DNA of 64,000 bases from positions 23,607,419 to 23,671,418 of the forward strand of contig NC_087070.1 of assembly GCF_963678635.1 (NCBI RefSeq), read 5' to 3'. Under the pieces are notes generated by a model, which was not told the origin of the DNA, ran no database searches, and saw only the letters and a program-made list of their open reading frames with translations. The DNA comes from Symsagittifera roscoffensis (Eukaryota > Xenacoelomorpha > Acoela > Convolutidae). Both the position numbers and the translations under genes were made by a program. This document shows positions 21,936-34,000 of the stretch, piece by piece; the stretch's first letter is position 1; each line of letters starts with the position of its first letter.

Positions 21936-22739
21936 TAGCAAAAAGTTCGGACAGACAAAATTAATTAAAAAGAGCAATTGACCTATTTTGGAAAAATTTT
22001 GCATGCAAAATCTAATTTTTCAGTTCGATTTTGTGTCTCAAGGTTGTATGAAAAAAGAAATTGCATGCAAAAATCTGTCAAAATGGTACGATTGCTCTTT
22101 TTAATTAATTCTGTCTGTCCGAACTTTTTGCAACTCTCTATATTTCAAAAAATTTAGACGGTGTCCAATATGTTTGTTATAGAGACTTGCCAGAAGTTCG
22201 GACAGACAGAAATAATTGAAAAGAGCAACTGTCTAGACATCAACAGAATTTAAAACTGAAATAAACATAGCGTCGAAAGTTCATAAAGCAGAGTTAAGGG
22301 ATCTACTTAACAATTCCCATTTAAAAGTGGAGGAGATCGATAATAAGATCACTTGCAGCGAAGTTTCGACCAATCAGAATGCAGCAAAATTCGAATTTAC
22401 ATACAATGCTTTAGTGCGAATTTACAGTTTTTATTTACTGGGGTGGAGTTTCTTCAGTAAATTTAATAGGGGGAAATTGTTAATATTCGCTGAAAACCTA
22501 TAACCACGGCGGGCTATTGCATCCGAAGCGTCAAAATGTTTTTTAGTAAAATCTGGCTGTTCATCGCAGTACTTAAAAATTAGGCTAGCATAATTATCGG
22601 ATAATCGACGAGCTCTCATTTTGAATTTGGTCTGACAAAAAAGTCAAGGTTATTTGGTTTCAGATATTGCATGCAAAAAAGCGTCGAAAAGCACTGATTG
22701 CTCATTTTATTTAATTCTGTCTGTCCGAACTTTTTGCTA
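21936..22739. mobile_element. Composite inverted-repeat DNA element with TTAG duplication
   Basis: The outer termini are inverted copies of TAGCAAAAAGTTCGGACAG (about 43 bp, a few mismatches) at 21936-21978 and 22697-22739. TTAG stands at 21932-21935 and 22740-22743, fitting a 4 bp target duplication. Two more copies of the same terminus lie inside, facing each other, at 22091-22132 and 22186-22231, so the order is right, left, right, left. This is a non-autonomous (MITE- or foldback-like) element or a nested pair. No transposase is visible. Confidence 0.75.
22431..22619 (-). CDS. Small ORF inside the inverted-repeat element
   Basis: A 62-codon frame begins MRARRLSDNYASLIFKY and ends NLLKKLHPSK. 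It lies in the right arm of the composite element and is less AT-biased than its surroundings. It has mixed polar, aromatic and basic residues and no low-complexity bias. I do not recognise a family. It could be a captured host exon, a remnant of a transposon protein, or a chance frame. Confidence 0.3.
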   Translation of the reverse strand: MRARRLSDNYASLIFKYCDEQPDFTKKHFDASDAIARRGYRFSANINNFPLLNLLKKLHPSK

Positions 22740-22844
22740 TTAGTTATAAAAGCTATAACCGGCTTTGAACTCTAAAACAATGAACTTTACCTTTTATCAA
22801 CGTAGGCCTTATATCCTGAAATTTATGGTAAAAATTATTAGCAA

Positions 22845-23980
22845 TTAATCAAAATAATCTTCAATGGGTCCAAAAAATTTTGGCTTTTCCTCAATTTCTC
22901 TCAATGCTGCTTTCATCTGTAGAGTGTCGAAAATATTTTTGTACTCCACTTCTTGTGATTTCAACTTCAGCTTCAGTTCAAAAATTTCCTGTTTTATTCG
23001 GCCAACTTCTGAATTCTTTTCACGCACTACTTGTTCGGTTAAATGTCTGCAAGTCGAAATTTGTTCTTGAAGTGACGCGTTTTCCTTTTCAAGAAGAATC
23101 ATAAATAAAATTGAGTCTTTCTCCATAGAGAGGTGCAGCATCTAAACACGCACTACTGTTCGCAGAAGATTTACCCGCTCTTACAAAGTCATGAAAAATC
23201 CGGGAACGGTCTCATTTAAATTGCAGGGCCCAGCTTTAACTAATAATTCAACAATATATTCGACTCCTCTTCAGCCAAAGAGTCCCCCTTTGGTAGAAAT
23301 CTACGAAATCAAATTTTGTCAGACGATCCTCAAAATATATTTAAAGATTCTCTGGCGATAAAAAAAATACTAATTTCGAGTGAAAGCTCGCGCCGAAAGA
23401 ATGCAATGCGCGTTTTGCGTTTTTGTCTTACTTTTGTTCTAAATTTGCCAACAAAAATTTTGACACAAAGGGGTTATTTTGCGAGACCCTAAAAGTTTTT
23501 GAGATTTGTTGAAACCCCCCCCCCCCCGCCGCCGCTCCTCCTCCTCGAGAACATTCTAGAATTGCCAATTTTCTGCATCTTATTTTTCACGCATTTAATT
23601 TGTAATGTTAAAATTGTAGGAAGCTAAAAAAATTGCTATGTGCGAAACGGGAAGTAAAAATTATCCTTCTTACCCTCCTGAAAGTATTTCTAAACAGAAA
23701 AAAGCAACAAGAATATATTTACCTGTACATCTCTCGGAACTGATATGGTACTATCATCTAACTCGTTCACGCGTTTTTCAATTTTTAACATTTCCTCGAA
23801 ATAGTTGTTTCTATGAAGGGGATCACTGCTTACAAACAGTTTTCGAACTTGCAAATCGTTCCTCAGCCGAGCAATTTCAGTAGTACAATCTTGCCTCTCT
23901 GATTCTTTGTGAGATTTTTCTTGTTTGCCTTTGTTTAACTTCTTCTTTGACTTTTTACCTTTTCCCTTCTTGCCGCCCAT
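22845..23980 (-). CDS. Lys-rich coiled-coil protein, DRC12-like (two exons)
   Basis: The gene model joins exon 1 (23980 down to 23723, 86 codons from ATG) and exon 2 (23141 down to 22845). The donor is CAG|GTAAAT and the acceptor is TGTTTAG|ATG; both are phase 0, and a stop lies directly upstream of exon 2 in frame, which supports the junction. The product is about 184 residues. It starts MGGKKGKGKKSKKK, followed by predicted coiled coil (EIARLRNDLQ, then LEKENASLQEQIS, EVGRIKQEIFELKLKLKSQE). The stretch EVEYKNIFDTLQ resembles ESTYQNIFDTSLRNL in the DRC12 gene next door, which suggests a diverged relative, but the C-terminus differs (FFGPIEDYFD). It is transcribed divergently from that gene. 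A ciliary role is inferred only from the resemblance and the neighbour. Confidence 0.6.
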
Positions 23981-24610
23981 TGTGCCTGTATTCGAAGAAA
24001 GTAACTCGAAACTAAAATTTATAAAATCAAACAAATAAGATTTGAGATTCAAAAAGGTCTTTTAGACTGTCCGAAAGTTCATTTTCTTCTCAATACAATG
24101 TTTTCTCAGCGAATGCCATTTGATAAACTTTTTTGTGATTGCTCAAACTATTTTTATTTTTGCCAGTTTACTTTTGTGCATAATTCTTGTTCTTTTTTGT
24201 CAAAAACGATCATTTGAAAACCATCATAAAAGACCGTATTTTCTACTTGTGCTCAGTACACATATCTCGGCGTACTTGATTTTTGTTGTAGCTAAATTTG
24301 AGCATTAAGAAATTACATGCTCTTTTGTGAACGGTTTAAATTTTTTATTGAAGCACGCTTGTTACATACATATTTGCGAATGCTACCAACAAAAATTCAT
24401 CCGATTACTGCAGTACAGTCAAGCGTTTATATATCTTGAATATTGCATTAGTTAATTTTTTAATAAATTCGCACGGTTGTGCTTAAAATTTTTAAAAATA
24501 TCTCCATAGCTCGAAACAACAGCGTCAGTTTTATAGTTTTGTTATACTATTGATCGTGTTAATTAAACTCGGTTCATCATTTCGTGAAATTGTAGACGGT
24601 TGTTAGAAGT
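23981..24610. promoter_or_regulatory. Shared 630 bp interval between divergent coiled-coil genes
   Basis: The start codons of the minus gene (23980) and the plus gene (24611) face away from each other across 630 bp. This interval must hold both promoters and 5' UTRs. It is AT-rich; I see no convincing TATA or X-box motif by eye. Confidence 0.4.
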
Positions 24611-25403
24611 ATGCCTCCAAAAAAGGGTAAGAAGGGAGGCGGGAAGAAAGGAGGGGGTAAGAAGAAGGGGGGCAAGAAGGGGAAGAAGGGGGAGGAGGAG
24701 TTGACCCCGGAGGAGCAGCTGAAGAAATCGACGATGGAGATGCAGAATCTGAAACATCATCTATCACTCCAAAACAGCCTCTCAAGGTCAGCCAAGTTTC
24801 ACAACAATCACAACAGCTATTCTGTCATGGTAAAAGTCAGACAAAAGTTGTCTTTATTGCCACATTTTATGTTTTAGTAGGGCTGAGCGTTTTGAAAGTA
24901 TAAAGAGCCATAATAATTTGGTCGGGTTTTCATTTTTCTTTTTCCGCTTCAGGCGAACCCAATCTGCACGTGATCAACTGAAGACTGACTTCTTGAACCT
25001 AACCGACCAATTAGAAGAGGAGCGAAGTGACCAATTGGATGTTCATAACGATCTAGCGCGTCAGTTCAAAACATTTCAGACGGAGAAAAACCTCGTCATT
25101 GACAATTTGCAACGTGAAAACATCCAATTGAACAACGAACTAACAAATTGCCAACAAGTTCTCGCCAACACAATTCAGGAAAAAGATTCCATCATTAGGA
25201 AAAAAGAGGATGAAGTTACTGAATTGAGGAACAAACTGAGAATTTTGGAGAGCACGTATCAAAATATTTTTGACACTTCATTGAGAAATCTGCAAGTTAA
25301 TTTGACAAAGGCAAAAGATCAGTGGGAAAGGTCATCAATTGACTTGCAAGACAGAACCAAGGAACGATTAAAAGAATTTGGAATAAATTTCCAGGAATTT
25401 TAA
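24611..25403 (+). CDS. DRC12: Dynein regulatory complex subunit 12 (CCDC153) homologue
   Basis: Two exons, 24611-24786 and 24953-25403, are joined by a 166 bp intron (AG|GTCAGC ... CTTCAG|GC, phase 2), giving 208 residues, close to the usual length of about 210. Residues 1-35 are an unusual Lys/Gly-rich stretch (MPPKKGKKGGGKKGG...), as in vertebrate CCDC153, which also starts MPPK. The middle is a long coiled coil (DQLKTDFLNLTDQLEEE to KLRILESTYQNIF). The end (NIFDTSLRNLQ, DQWERSS, TKERLKEFGIN) matches the conserved C-terminal region of the family, which has a similar Y..I..DSL...L ... QW ... FG pattern. The protein belongs to the nexin-dynein regulatory complex of motile cilia and flagella. 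AATAAA lies about 18 bp after the stop. Confidence 0.75.
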
Positions 25404-25492
25404 AGACAAATTTTCAAATTAATAAAAATTAAAAAGATTTAGACTAATAACAGTTTCACTTGAATGTAATTACATAGTTCACAAAATAAGAG

Positions 25493-26019
25493 TTCGATAC
25501 GAAAGTGACGGAATATTTGTGCTCAGGGTTGGTTTTTTTCTTCAGACAAATTTCGACTTTTTAACTAGCCCTTTTTGACGGAATTTTAAAATATCATTCG
25601 AAAGGTGGTGTTGTCCTGAGCTCAAATTTGAAAAGATATTTCACCTGTGATCATTTTTCGTAAAGTTACGGGGGTTTAAAAGTTGCCATTTTGGCAAATT
25701 TGGGACAATTAACGCGCGATATGTTTTCGCGCTATTAACGCGTAAGCGGAGAGTCAATCCGTCTTAGAAATCGTTCCAAATTGGTTGAAAGAAGCTTATT
25801 TGCCATAAGTCATTTGTTAACAGGAGCGAAATCTATCCTTTTGAATTTAATATGGCGTGTGAGGGGGATGATTTTGATAAAAAACTTCAAATTAAAAAAA
25901 AATTCATTTAGTTTTTACTTCATTTAATTTTTAAATGTTATTACTGCTCTATAAACCTTAAAAGGCAGTTGGAACATTCAGGGCTTCGCCCTGATACGAT
26001 TACTCTTGTTGTTCCGACT
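25493..26019. repeat. Dispersed hairpin repeat, unit 1
   Basis: The unit begins TTCGATACGAAAGT and ends near a CAGGGC-TTC-GCCCTG hairpin (25979-25993). An internal hairpin with GCGCGA/TCGCGC arms lies at about 25713-25733. It is followed in tandem by unit 2 at an offset of 527 bp. Confidence 0.85.
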
Positions 26020-26545
26020 TTCGATACGAAAGTAACGGAATATTTGTGTGGGGGTGGGTTTTTTTTTCTTCAGACAAATTTCGACTTTTTAACTAGCCAT
26101 TTTTGGCAGAATTTTTTAATATCATTCAAAAAGTATTGTTGTCCTGAGCTTAAATTTGAAAAGATATTTCACCTGTGATCGTTTTTTGTAAAGTTATGAG
26201 GGTTTAAAGATTGCCATTTTGGCCATTCTGACCAATTTGGGACAATTAACGCGCGATATAATTCGCGCTATTAGCGCGTAAGCGGAGATTTAATCCGTCT
26301 TATAAATTGTTCCAAATTGGTTGAACGAAGCTAATTTGCCATAATTTTTTTGTTACAAGGAACGAAATCTACCTTTTTGTACTTTATATGGCGTGTGGTG
26401 GGATGGTTTTTATTAAAAAATTCAAATTAAAAAAATTTTCATTTTATTTTACTTCAATTAATTTTTTTATGTTATTAATGCTGCTCCATAAGCCTTAAAA
26501 GGCAGTCGGAACATTCAGGACTTCGCCCTGATACGAGCAGTCTTT
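26020..26545. repeat. Dispersed hairpin repeat, unit 2
   Basis: It begins TTCGATACGAAAGT at 26020 and contains the GCGCGA...TCGCGC hairpin near 26250-26270 and the terminal hairpin CAGGAC-TTC-GCCCTG at 26516-26530. It is followed by ATACGAGCAGTC, shared with the copy at 35470-35935. Confidence 0.85.
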
Positions 26546-28400
26546 TTTATTTTTGTTATCAAGCTAAATAGTGCAGGCTGTTTCCCAAAATTTATTCAAA
26601 ATTTTCTAGATTGAAAAAATATTGGCATTGACTTTTAAAAAGTCCATTCATTTTTTTTATGTTGGGTCAAAATTCCCGGTGTCATTTATTGGTGGCAAAT
26701 TACAATCTCGTCTTAAGCTCCGGGCTTAGGTGCTCGACTCATGATTCGGCCGAAAAGGTCGAACGTTGTTCAGTTTTCGACAACACCTCAAGTCGAAAAT
26801 TAATGACCCAAATTTAGTGACCCAAATTTACGGTTGTAGTCCGACGGTTGTATTCGAGCAAAGTCCAATCCTTGGTCCTAGTGTGTTGGACAGAAGTGAC
26901 CAAAAATTTGAAGTGAATATATGAAAGAAATTCTCAGCGTTTTTTCTGTCTTGTGTTTTTTTTTTGTAAAATCGAACATGATCAGAACGGCATTTAATAC
27001 TCACGCAGCGAGTTTGTGTGCCTGCATAGATAAAATTAAAAAACAGACTCATGTACAATTATTCTGTTCAATATTAGTGTTCTTCTTAGCTTCGGGTTGC
27101 AGTTTTTATGAATTCTTGAGACTAGCCTAAAGACGAGTAAAGAAATTTCGGAAACATTCAAATTTTCGTTTTGTTATTTATCGTTCCGATTTTTGAAGAA
27201 AAATTGCTATATTTATATCTGAGGTGGTTTTTTATTCCGTCCATTTTTGATTTTTGTTTTAGCGTTTTTGACAAAGTTTTTCATCGATTTTTCAACAATT
27301 CAAGAAAAATATGAGGGTTCGAAAAGTGTTAATTTGGCCCATTCGGAATATTATTAACGCGCGATAGTTTGCTTTCTCATTTCCCGCCGTAAGGAATTAA
27401 CGCGAGAGAAGAAATTTGAAACCAGATTTTGTGGTAGATAATTGCGAGAGACGAATAACTGAAACCAGATCACGTGGTGTGCAAATTTGGGTTGTTTTTG
27501 CAGCGTCAAAAAAATTAAAAGGATCGTTTCTTTTTAAAGCTAACCGCCGCCTGAAATTTTCATACTCAATTAATAATACCCCAGTTTGATTGATTTATAT
27601 CCAGTGACAGCCATAGCTTAAGCAACAAAAGAACTTTTTGAAGTTATTTCCCGCAATAAGGTTCCATTATCTATTATAATGCGTTTGTATGATCTGTCTC
27701 GATGAAACGTTAAAATGGATTCATAATCAATTATAAACCAAGCAAAAGAGAAATCAGTTTCAAATAATATAATGGATTATAATTGGTTATAATAGATTAT
27801 AATGGATAAATGGAATATAATAGACTATGATGGTTTGTTTTAAGCAAGAGCATGGATTGTCCAAAACTTTTTTGTATAGTTCAAAAACTTGAACATCGCA
27901 ATCAATAAATTGAAACATAAATTTGTCACGTAATGTTTTATTTTTAATTTCTAAACAATTTTTTTCTCAGTTGTTTTCTTAATTGGGGTATCTCTGCCAT
28001 CCTCCATTTAACCCACGGTTAAAACTACCATTCTTACTTCTCGCATCCTACTATTTTTACCCCAAACCACCCCACCCTGCAACCGACCTCAAAACATCCC
28101 TCCACCGGTTTTTGCCTGTTGCTTAGATTTATTGAAAAATTTTGAAAACTGCTCTGGGGAAGTTTCAAGGGGTGGTTGGGGACGGGGAGGGATGTGGGGG
28201 AGGAAAGAATAAAAAAGAGTAAAAATGTCGGTGATTGGATAAAAAGGGTAGAATTCCACTCGAATAGGTGTTAAATGTGTGCTGGATATCGTTTTGCTAA
28301 AATTAGGTAGTTGCGAGTAGGTTTAGAAACCAAGTACGAAATTTGCCTAATGAAAATTTTGAGACGTTTGTACATTATCATCCATTATAATGGATCATAA
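26546..28400. other. AT-rich DNA with partial hairpin-repeat copy
   Basis: No gene is recognised. A weaker relative of the hairpin repeat (ATTAACGCGCGATAG and a later ATTAACGCGAGAG) lies at about 27345-27410. At 27670-27840 and again near 28380 are imprecise runs of the unit ATAATGGATTATAAT. Confidence 0.5.
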
Positions 28401-29695
28401 GTGGATTACAATCAATTTGTGTTTTTTTTTTCAAAAAATATGGCTATAATGGATTATAATCGATTGTGTGGCGCCAAAGTTAGTTAATCATCACCACTAA
28501 AATCGACTATAATCGATAATTATTAATGAAACATAATTGCAGGTTCCCCTGTTTCATAATATCACTTTTATTCAACAATTGATAGAAAATTAATGAAGTT
28601 TAGTTGAAACCTTACAGCAATGATTGAAAAATAAAATAAACGTTAGAGTATGGGTTTAGGGTTGATGATTCTCTAGTTGATAAGCGTAATGCACAAAAGT
28701 CTATTTGCGATTCGACTTTCAATTACTTTTCAAACCCATTTACTGGCGCCTTATAATTCAAGTTAAATAACCGAACAAAGGCGCCGGCATCTGGGAAATA
28801 TTTTACTATTTTTCCATCTGAAAACTCTAAATTGGTCTTGAGATCAGAAAAGAGCGAAAATATTTGTCGTTTTCTTTAAAACTTGGAACATCAAATCGTG
28901 ATAACATTGACAGTATGATTTTTTTTGCTGTACAGGCTTTGAAAATCGAGACGACTGATTTTTTAAAGCTCTGCAAAACTACGTGCTGCCAAACTTCAAT
29001 TTACATTAAACTGTATAATCCTTAAGATAGTTTGAATAGTTTGAACCATGAAGATACCCTTTCACTTTTTCAACACAATTAACAATTAATTTTTATAAGC
29101 CAATAAGCAAATTCAAAACTACATGATTGCTTGTATATCACGGGAAAACCCTGAAGGTTCCGACTCTGATTGCCCTTTTTAGTCGATCACAAGAGTTTTG
29201 CTTAACAATATTTAAAGAGAAAATCTGAAAAATGAGAACATATATTGAGGTTGATTAGAGGCCATTTGTTTTATACATTTGAGCTACAAGAAACATCAAT
29301 TTATAAAATAATCTGTCAAAATAATTATAATTTGGGAAATTGTTTGATTAAAAACCACTCCAGCCATAAAAACTCCATATTTTTAGGAAGACGGAACAAA
29401 AACATGCCGAAAACAGCCTAAGTTTTCTCATATTTTTATTATCCAGAAATTGTTTTATATTTGTTGATTTTTGTAATTCGTCTGGAACTGTGAGGAAGAT
29501 CAGTTTTTGTTTTTGAAGGTAAAAATTTCATATCAAGTGTAAAACTGTTAGTTTTACGAAATTGAAACGACCAATTAGTTAGCCTCAAGTCAATTCTTAG
29601 ATATTTCTCTTGGATTTTCTTGTCAGATTCGCTGAAAATTACCCCCATCTTAAATTTTTTTAATGAAAAATTCAAAAAATTGCCAAAAATAAGTT
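28400..29695. repeat. 1.3 kb diverged tandem repeat, unit 1
   Basis: Ordered blocks recur in the next unit: GGATTATAATCGATTGTG (28450 and 29747), GGTTCCCCTGTTTCATA, TTTATTTGCGATTCGA-like, TTACTGGCGC, TTGTATATCACGGGAAAA, and CGAAAACAGCCTA. Spacing is conserved at about 1.3-1.4 kb. No coding capacity is seen. Confidence 0.75.
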
Positions 29696-31085
29696 TCTAT
29701 GTTATAATCGATTTGTTTTTATTTCAAAAAATTGGATATAAGGGATTATAATCGATTGTGTGGTGCCAAAGTGAAATGATTATCATTTATAATGGCAACA
29801 CTCTGGACCAATAAAACTGATAATAATTGAATACTGTGCATGGAACCTCAATGCGGGTTCCCTTGTTTCATATTAATTCTTAAATTCAACGAAATAATTC
29901 AAGAATTATTGAAACTTAGTTGAAGTTTTACAGCAATGGTAATTGAAAACTTAAAAAAATTTGGAGTATGCCTTTAGGTTTGACGACTCTCGACTTGACA
30001 AGAGTAATAGACAAAAGTTTATTTGCGATTCGATTTTGAAATAGTTTGAAAGTCCAATTACTGGCGCACTAGAAAAAAAGTTTAATAACAGAATAAAGTC
30101 GCAGGCATCTTATACTGTTTCTCTTGCCAAAGTGCGGATAAAAAACTTTTTAATTGAATGAAATGGCAATTTAAAAATGACCATCTTTCACCGCAAAAGT
30201 TTGCAGTTAGAGTTGTTTTCCTTTTTTCAGGGGCTTCAAAATTAAAAAGATTAATAACTTCAAGTTTAAAAAAAATCAATTTTTTTTGTAATAAAAAACT
30301 GTTTGATTGAAGTATTTCTTGGCATTTTTCAAAACACTACTTTTTCAAGAAAAACGATCAACGCTGAAACATATTTTAAACCTTGAGCACAAGACTACAG
30401 AAAATCTCAGATGGTACCAAAGTTTCAGTATCGAAATTCGTGAATTTTTTTTTGTAATTCAAAAATGGTCTTGAGAAATTGTACTACTCTCTAAATTATC
30501 AAAATGATTGTTAATTACATTTTATAAGCCAATAGAAAAAAACTTAAAATAACTTGGCTGTTTGTATATCATGGGAAAATCCTGAAGGGTCCGAATTTGA
30601 CTGCTCTGTATATTCGATCACAAAAATTTTGTTGTAATTATTTTCTAATAAGGCCGACCACAGGCCAATCAAATCATTTTTAACATTTGAGTTATCGAAA
30701 ACAACAGCTGTCAGATTTTAAAAAGAGCCGTCAAAAAGTTCAAATTACGGAAACTGCCTGAAAGAAAAAAGCATCCCAACCATAAATATTCCTCATTTTA
30801 CGAAATGTGGAACAAAAATATTCCGAAAACAGACTAGGTTTTCGTTGATTTATTAAAACTTGTCTTAAATTGTAAGGATGATCAATTTTTGATTTTCCAG
30901 TTATAATTTTCAAATCAAAAGTAAAACTATTAGTCGTAAGAACCTATTACGCCCGATCAGTTAGCCTCAACTCAATTCTTAGAACTTTTATCTTAGAACT
31001 TCTCATAAGATTTGGCGGAGACTCCGCTATCATACAATTTTCTTATAAGAAATTCAGAAAATTGTCAAAAAGATTTTAAATAGAT
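29696..31085. repeat. 1.3 kb diverged tandem repeat, unit 2
   Basis: It repeats the blocks of unit 1 in the same order and orientation with many substitutions and indels. The start of a third, truncated unit (ATATAATCAATATTGTTTTTG) may follow at about 31084. Confidence 0.75.
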
Positions 31086-34000
31086 ATAATCAATATTGTT
31101 TTTGTTTTCAAATTTATGCTTGCAAAAGTCATAGAAGGTGGTTATATTGCAAGCATTTCTTACAACAATTCCCAAAATTTTATTTTAACGTAATTAGCAG
31201 TTTAAACATAGTTTAGAAACAATAAAATTTCGTTTTTATGAATCATGTCCTATTTGCTGAGGACTTAATGTATGTGAGGTGCACGTATATATTGACAAAG
31301 TTTCTAAATATCAACTAAAAACTAACTTTACTTCAGTGAAATCATGTAGCAGAATGAGTCTCCGATTTTGTAATTTGAGTCAATGGAGATTTTGTTAACC
31401 GGTTAAATGCTTTTGCGAAGTTTATGAAAGAAAAGTTCCTATCTTAGAAATTTTTGTAAGAAAAGTCACTATTTTACAACTCTTTTTTTAAAGATAGTCT
31501 TTTTGTTTTAAATGATAATCTTAGAGCCTAATTTTGCAAGAAAATGTTAAATTATTACAAAACCTTCAATGGAGTATACAATTTTTTTGAAAAACTTTTA
31601 CTTCGATCTCCGAAAAGTGACTGAATAGAAAAAAAAAGACTGCTGGTATCAGTGTAAAGCCTATTTCTTCCGACTGTCCATAAACAGGTCTCGAATAATT
31701 TGGTTAATGAAATAAGAAAAAACTATCTGGGAATTTTAAGCTGCATATTGCGATTCGTACATACAATTAATAAGACAAATTTGCTTGCTTTAATTGATTT
31801 GTAAAAGTTTTGTGGTACGGGATAATTTGCTATGCCTAAATAAAGTGCGTTAAGTGTTTGCATCAAGTCTAGAACAATTTAGGGGTTAGTGGGCTCCTTC
31901 TAGAAAGACGTAGATCTATGCTTCATTCCGCGGAAGATGTTTTTTTTGAGAAATGGTCTGACTAAAAAACCATCTAAGCTTATTTTTTTCTTAATTTCTT
32001 CAAAAATCCGATCAAAAGCCCTAGCAAGCATAAAAACAACGTTTTTTTTTAACGTCGGAGCAAAAACTACAGCTATGTATAATTTTACGACGAATTTGTT
32101 AAAACACATTTTTTTCGGGATGTCAAACAAGGCAACGCAATTGTCGAATTTAGTTAGACAGACAGACCATAAGACTAGTCTCCCCCAATAGACCAACCTA
32201 ATATCTTCCAGCCAACCATTTAATTTAGATCAAATTAGCTACGCGCAGCATGTAAAATGTACGGCTCTGATTGGCTGAAATTTCAAATTTGATCCAAGTT
32301 AACATCCTCTCCTAAACAATTTTGGGGCATGATGTTAACTTGGTCCCATTCGGTACATGGAAAATCATTTTAGAGTCAGAGAGTTTTAAAGTCATGTTCG
32401 GCTTTTTTGGCATTCAAGAAAACGCAGTTTTTTTAGCAGCCATTTTTTACTGTTTCAATGCGCAAAAAAATTTAGAATGTACAAAATTTTCAATTCGTTT
32501 AATGATGTTAGTGATATAGATATATTTTCCTTTTTTTTCGCCTAAAGTTTGCAATTTGATTCAACTTTGCTTGCATATGAGGTTTTTTCCCCATTTTCTA
32601 TTACTAACTGTTTATTTGCCACTTTTCGTTTCTCACCTCCTAATTTTTTTCCCGGTTATGATTAGTTGCTACTTGTCAATGAGTTTAGGAAAATCTATTC
32701 TATTTGCTAAGAAAAAACAACTCATTGTTTTTTTTCAAAGTTAAAAATTGCACTCCAATACGGTAAACAATTGAATAGTTGTAAATAGAAGTTTGTTGCA
32801 ATCTTTGAAGAAAAAGACAGAGTAATTGTGCTGGGATGGTTTTTTGCGGCAGAAAATTCTGAATTTTTTAAGGAGTTTTTAGTTTTTAAAGCAAATAAAA
32901 GCCAGTGATCCCTCAAGCTCAAAACTTGAAAACAGTTTTCAGTTTAATAAAAAAAAGTACTCTGTGATCAGTTTTTGAAAACTACTGACTGTTTGGAAAC
33001 TGCAATTTTGTCTAATTTAGGACAATTAACCCGCGAGTTGTTTCGAGCTATTAACGCGTAATCAGCAATATTATCTGCCAAAACACCCAAAATGAACTGA
33101 GGCTTTATTATTGCGTTATTAGACGATAAGACTAGCCTTTTCTAACTGGCATGGCGTCTGTGGAGATTTGTTTTTTCGAAATCTAAAAATAAAAAAGATT
33201 TTTTCAAATGTTTGAAAATTGAATCAAGTTTTTGGATTGATGTTTGAAAGTCGTTGAGGAGCAGTCGAAACATTCCAGATTTCACAGCCCTGATTTAAAC
33301 TAACATTAAAAATAAATTGCTCTAATTTACGTAAACTTTGAAGTTACTTACTTAAAAAAGTTATTAGTTGGAGTGGAAAAATGCAGAAAGCGGAACCAAT
33401 CTTTCGATAAAGCATTATAAATTTGAACGGCAAAAAAGTTCTCAGCGATGAAGTTGTTTTTTATGATTTTCATTAACTTCGGTTTGTGCTGTTTTTTTTT
33501 CTGGCTCGATTCTGGTGATCTTTTTTCTATTTGTTTTTGTTTTGCGTTGTTTTCTTGAAATCTGAAAATTTCATCTGTGCATGATGTTATCTGTGCAGTT
33601 GAAAAATTAAAAACTTGCTTTGAAATCTAATTTTTATCATGTTAGATCAATTTTTTAGCCATTCATTAAAAGAAGTTAATTGTTTCAAAGAGTAGTAAGC
33701 CCAAGCGGCTAAAGTCATGCAGCATATAACAAATGCAAGACATCTCGTTTTAGGGCAAAGCGTTCTGACTGTCCATAAGCTGGTGTGAATTAGTTTTTGG
33801 TTAGAAAGACTATTGAAAAACAATGAATTTTACACTGAATAAAAAGCATCGTGTATGAAAACAATAAGATCAATTAGCCTGTCTCAATCGAATTTGGAAC
33901 TATTTTGTGGTGCGAGATAACTCACCAAGCGTAAATAATGCGTGTTAAGCTTTTAGCATCAAATTATCACAGCGTTGTTTTAGTCACGTTTGTCTATTAG

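Noticed and set aside
31900-32196. Overlapping 98- and 84-codon frames on both strands
   Set aside because: They overlap on opposite strands in the same AT-rich tract and neither shows a domain or codon pattern.
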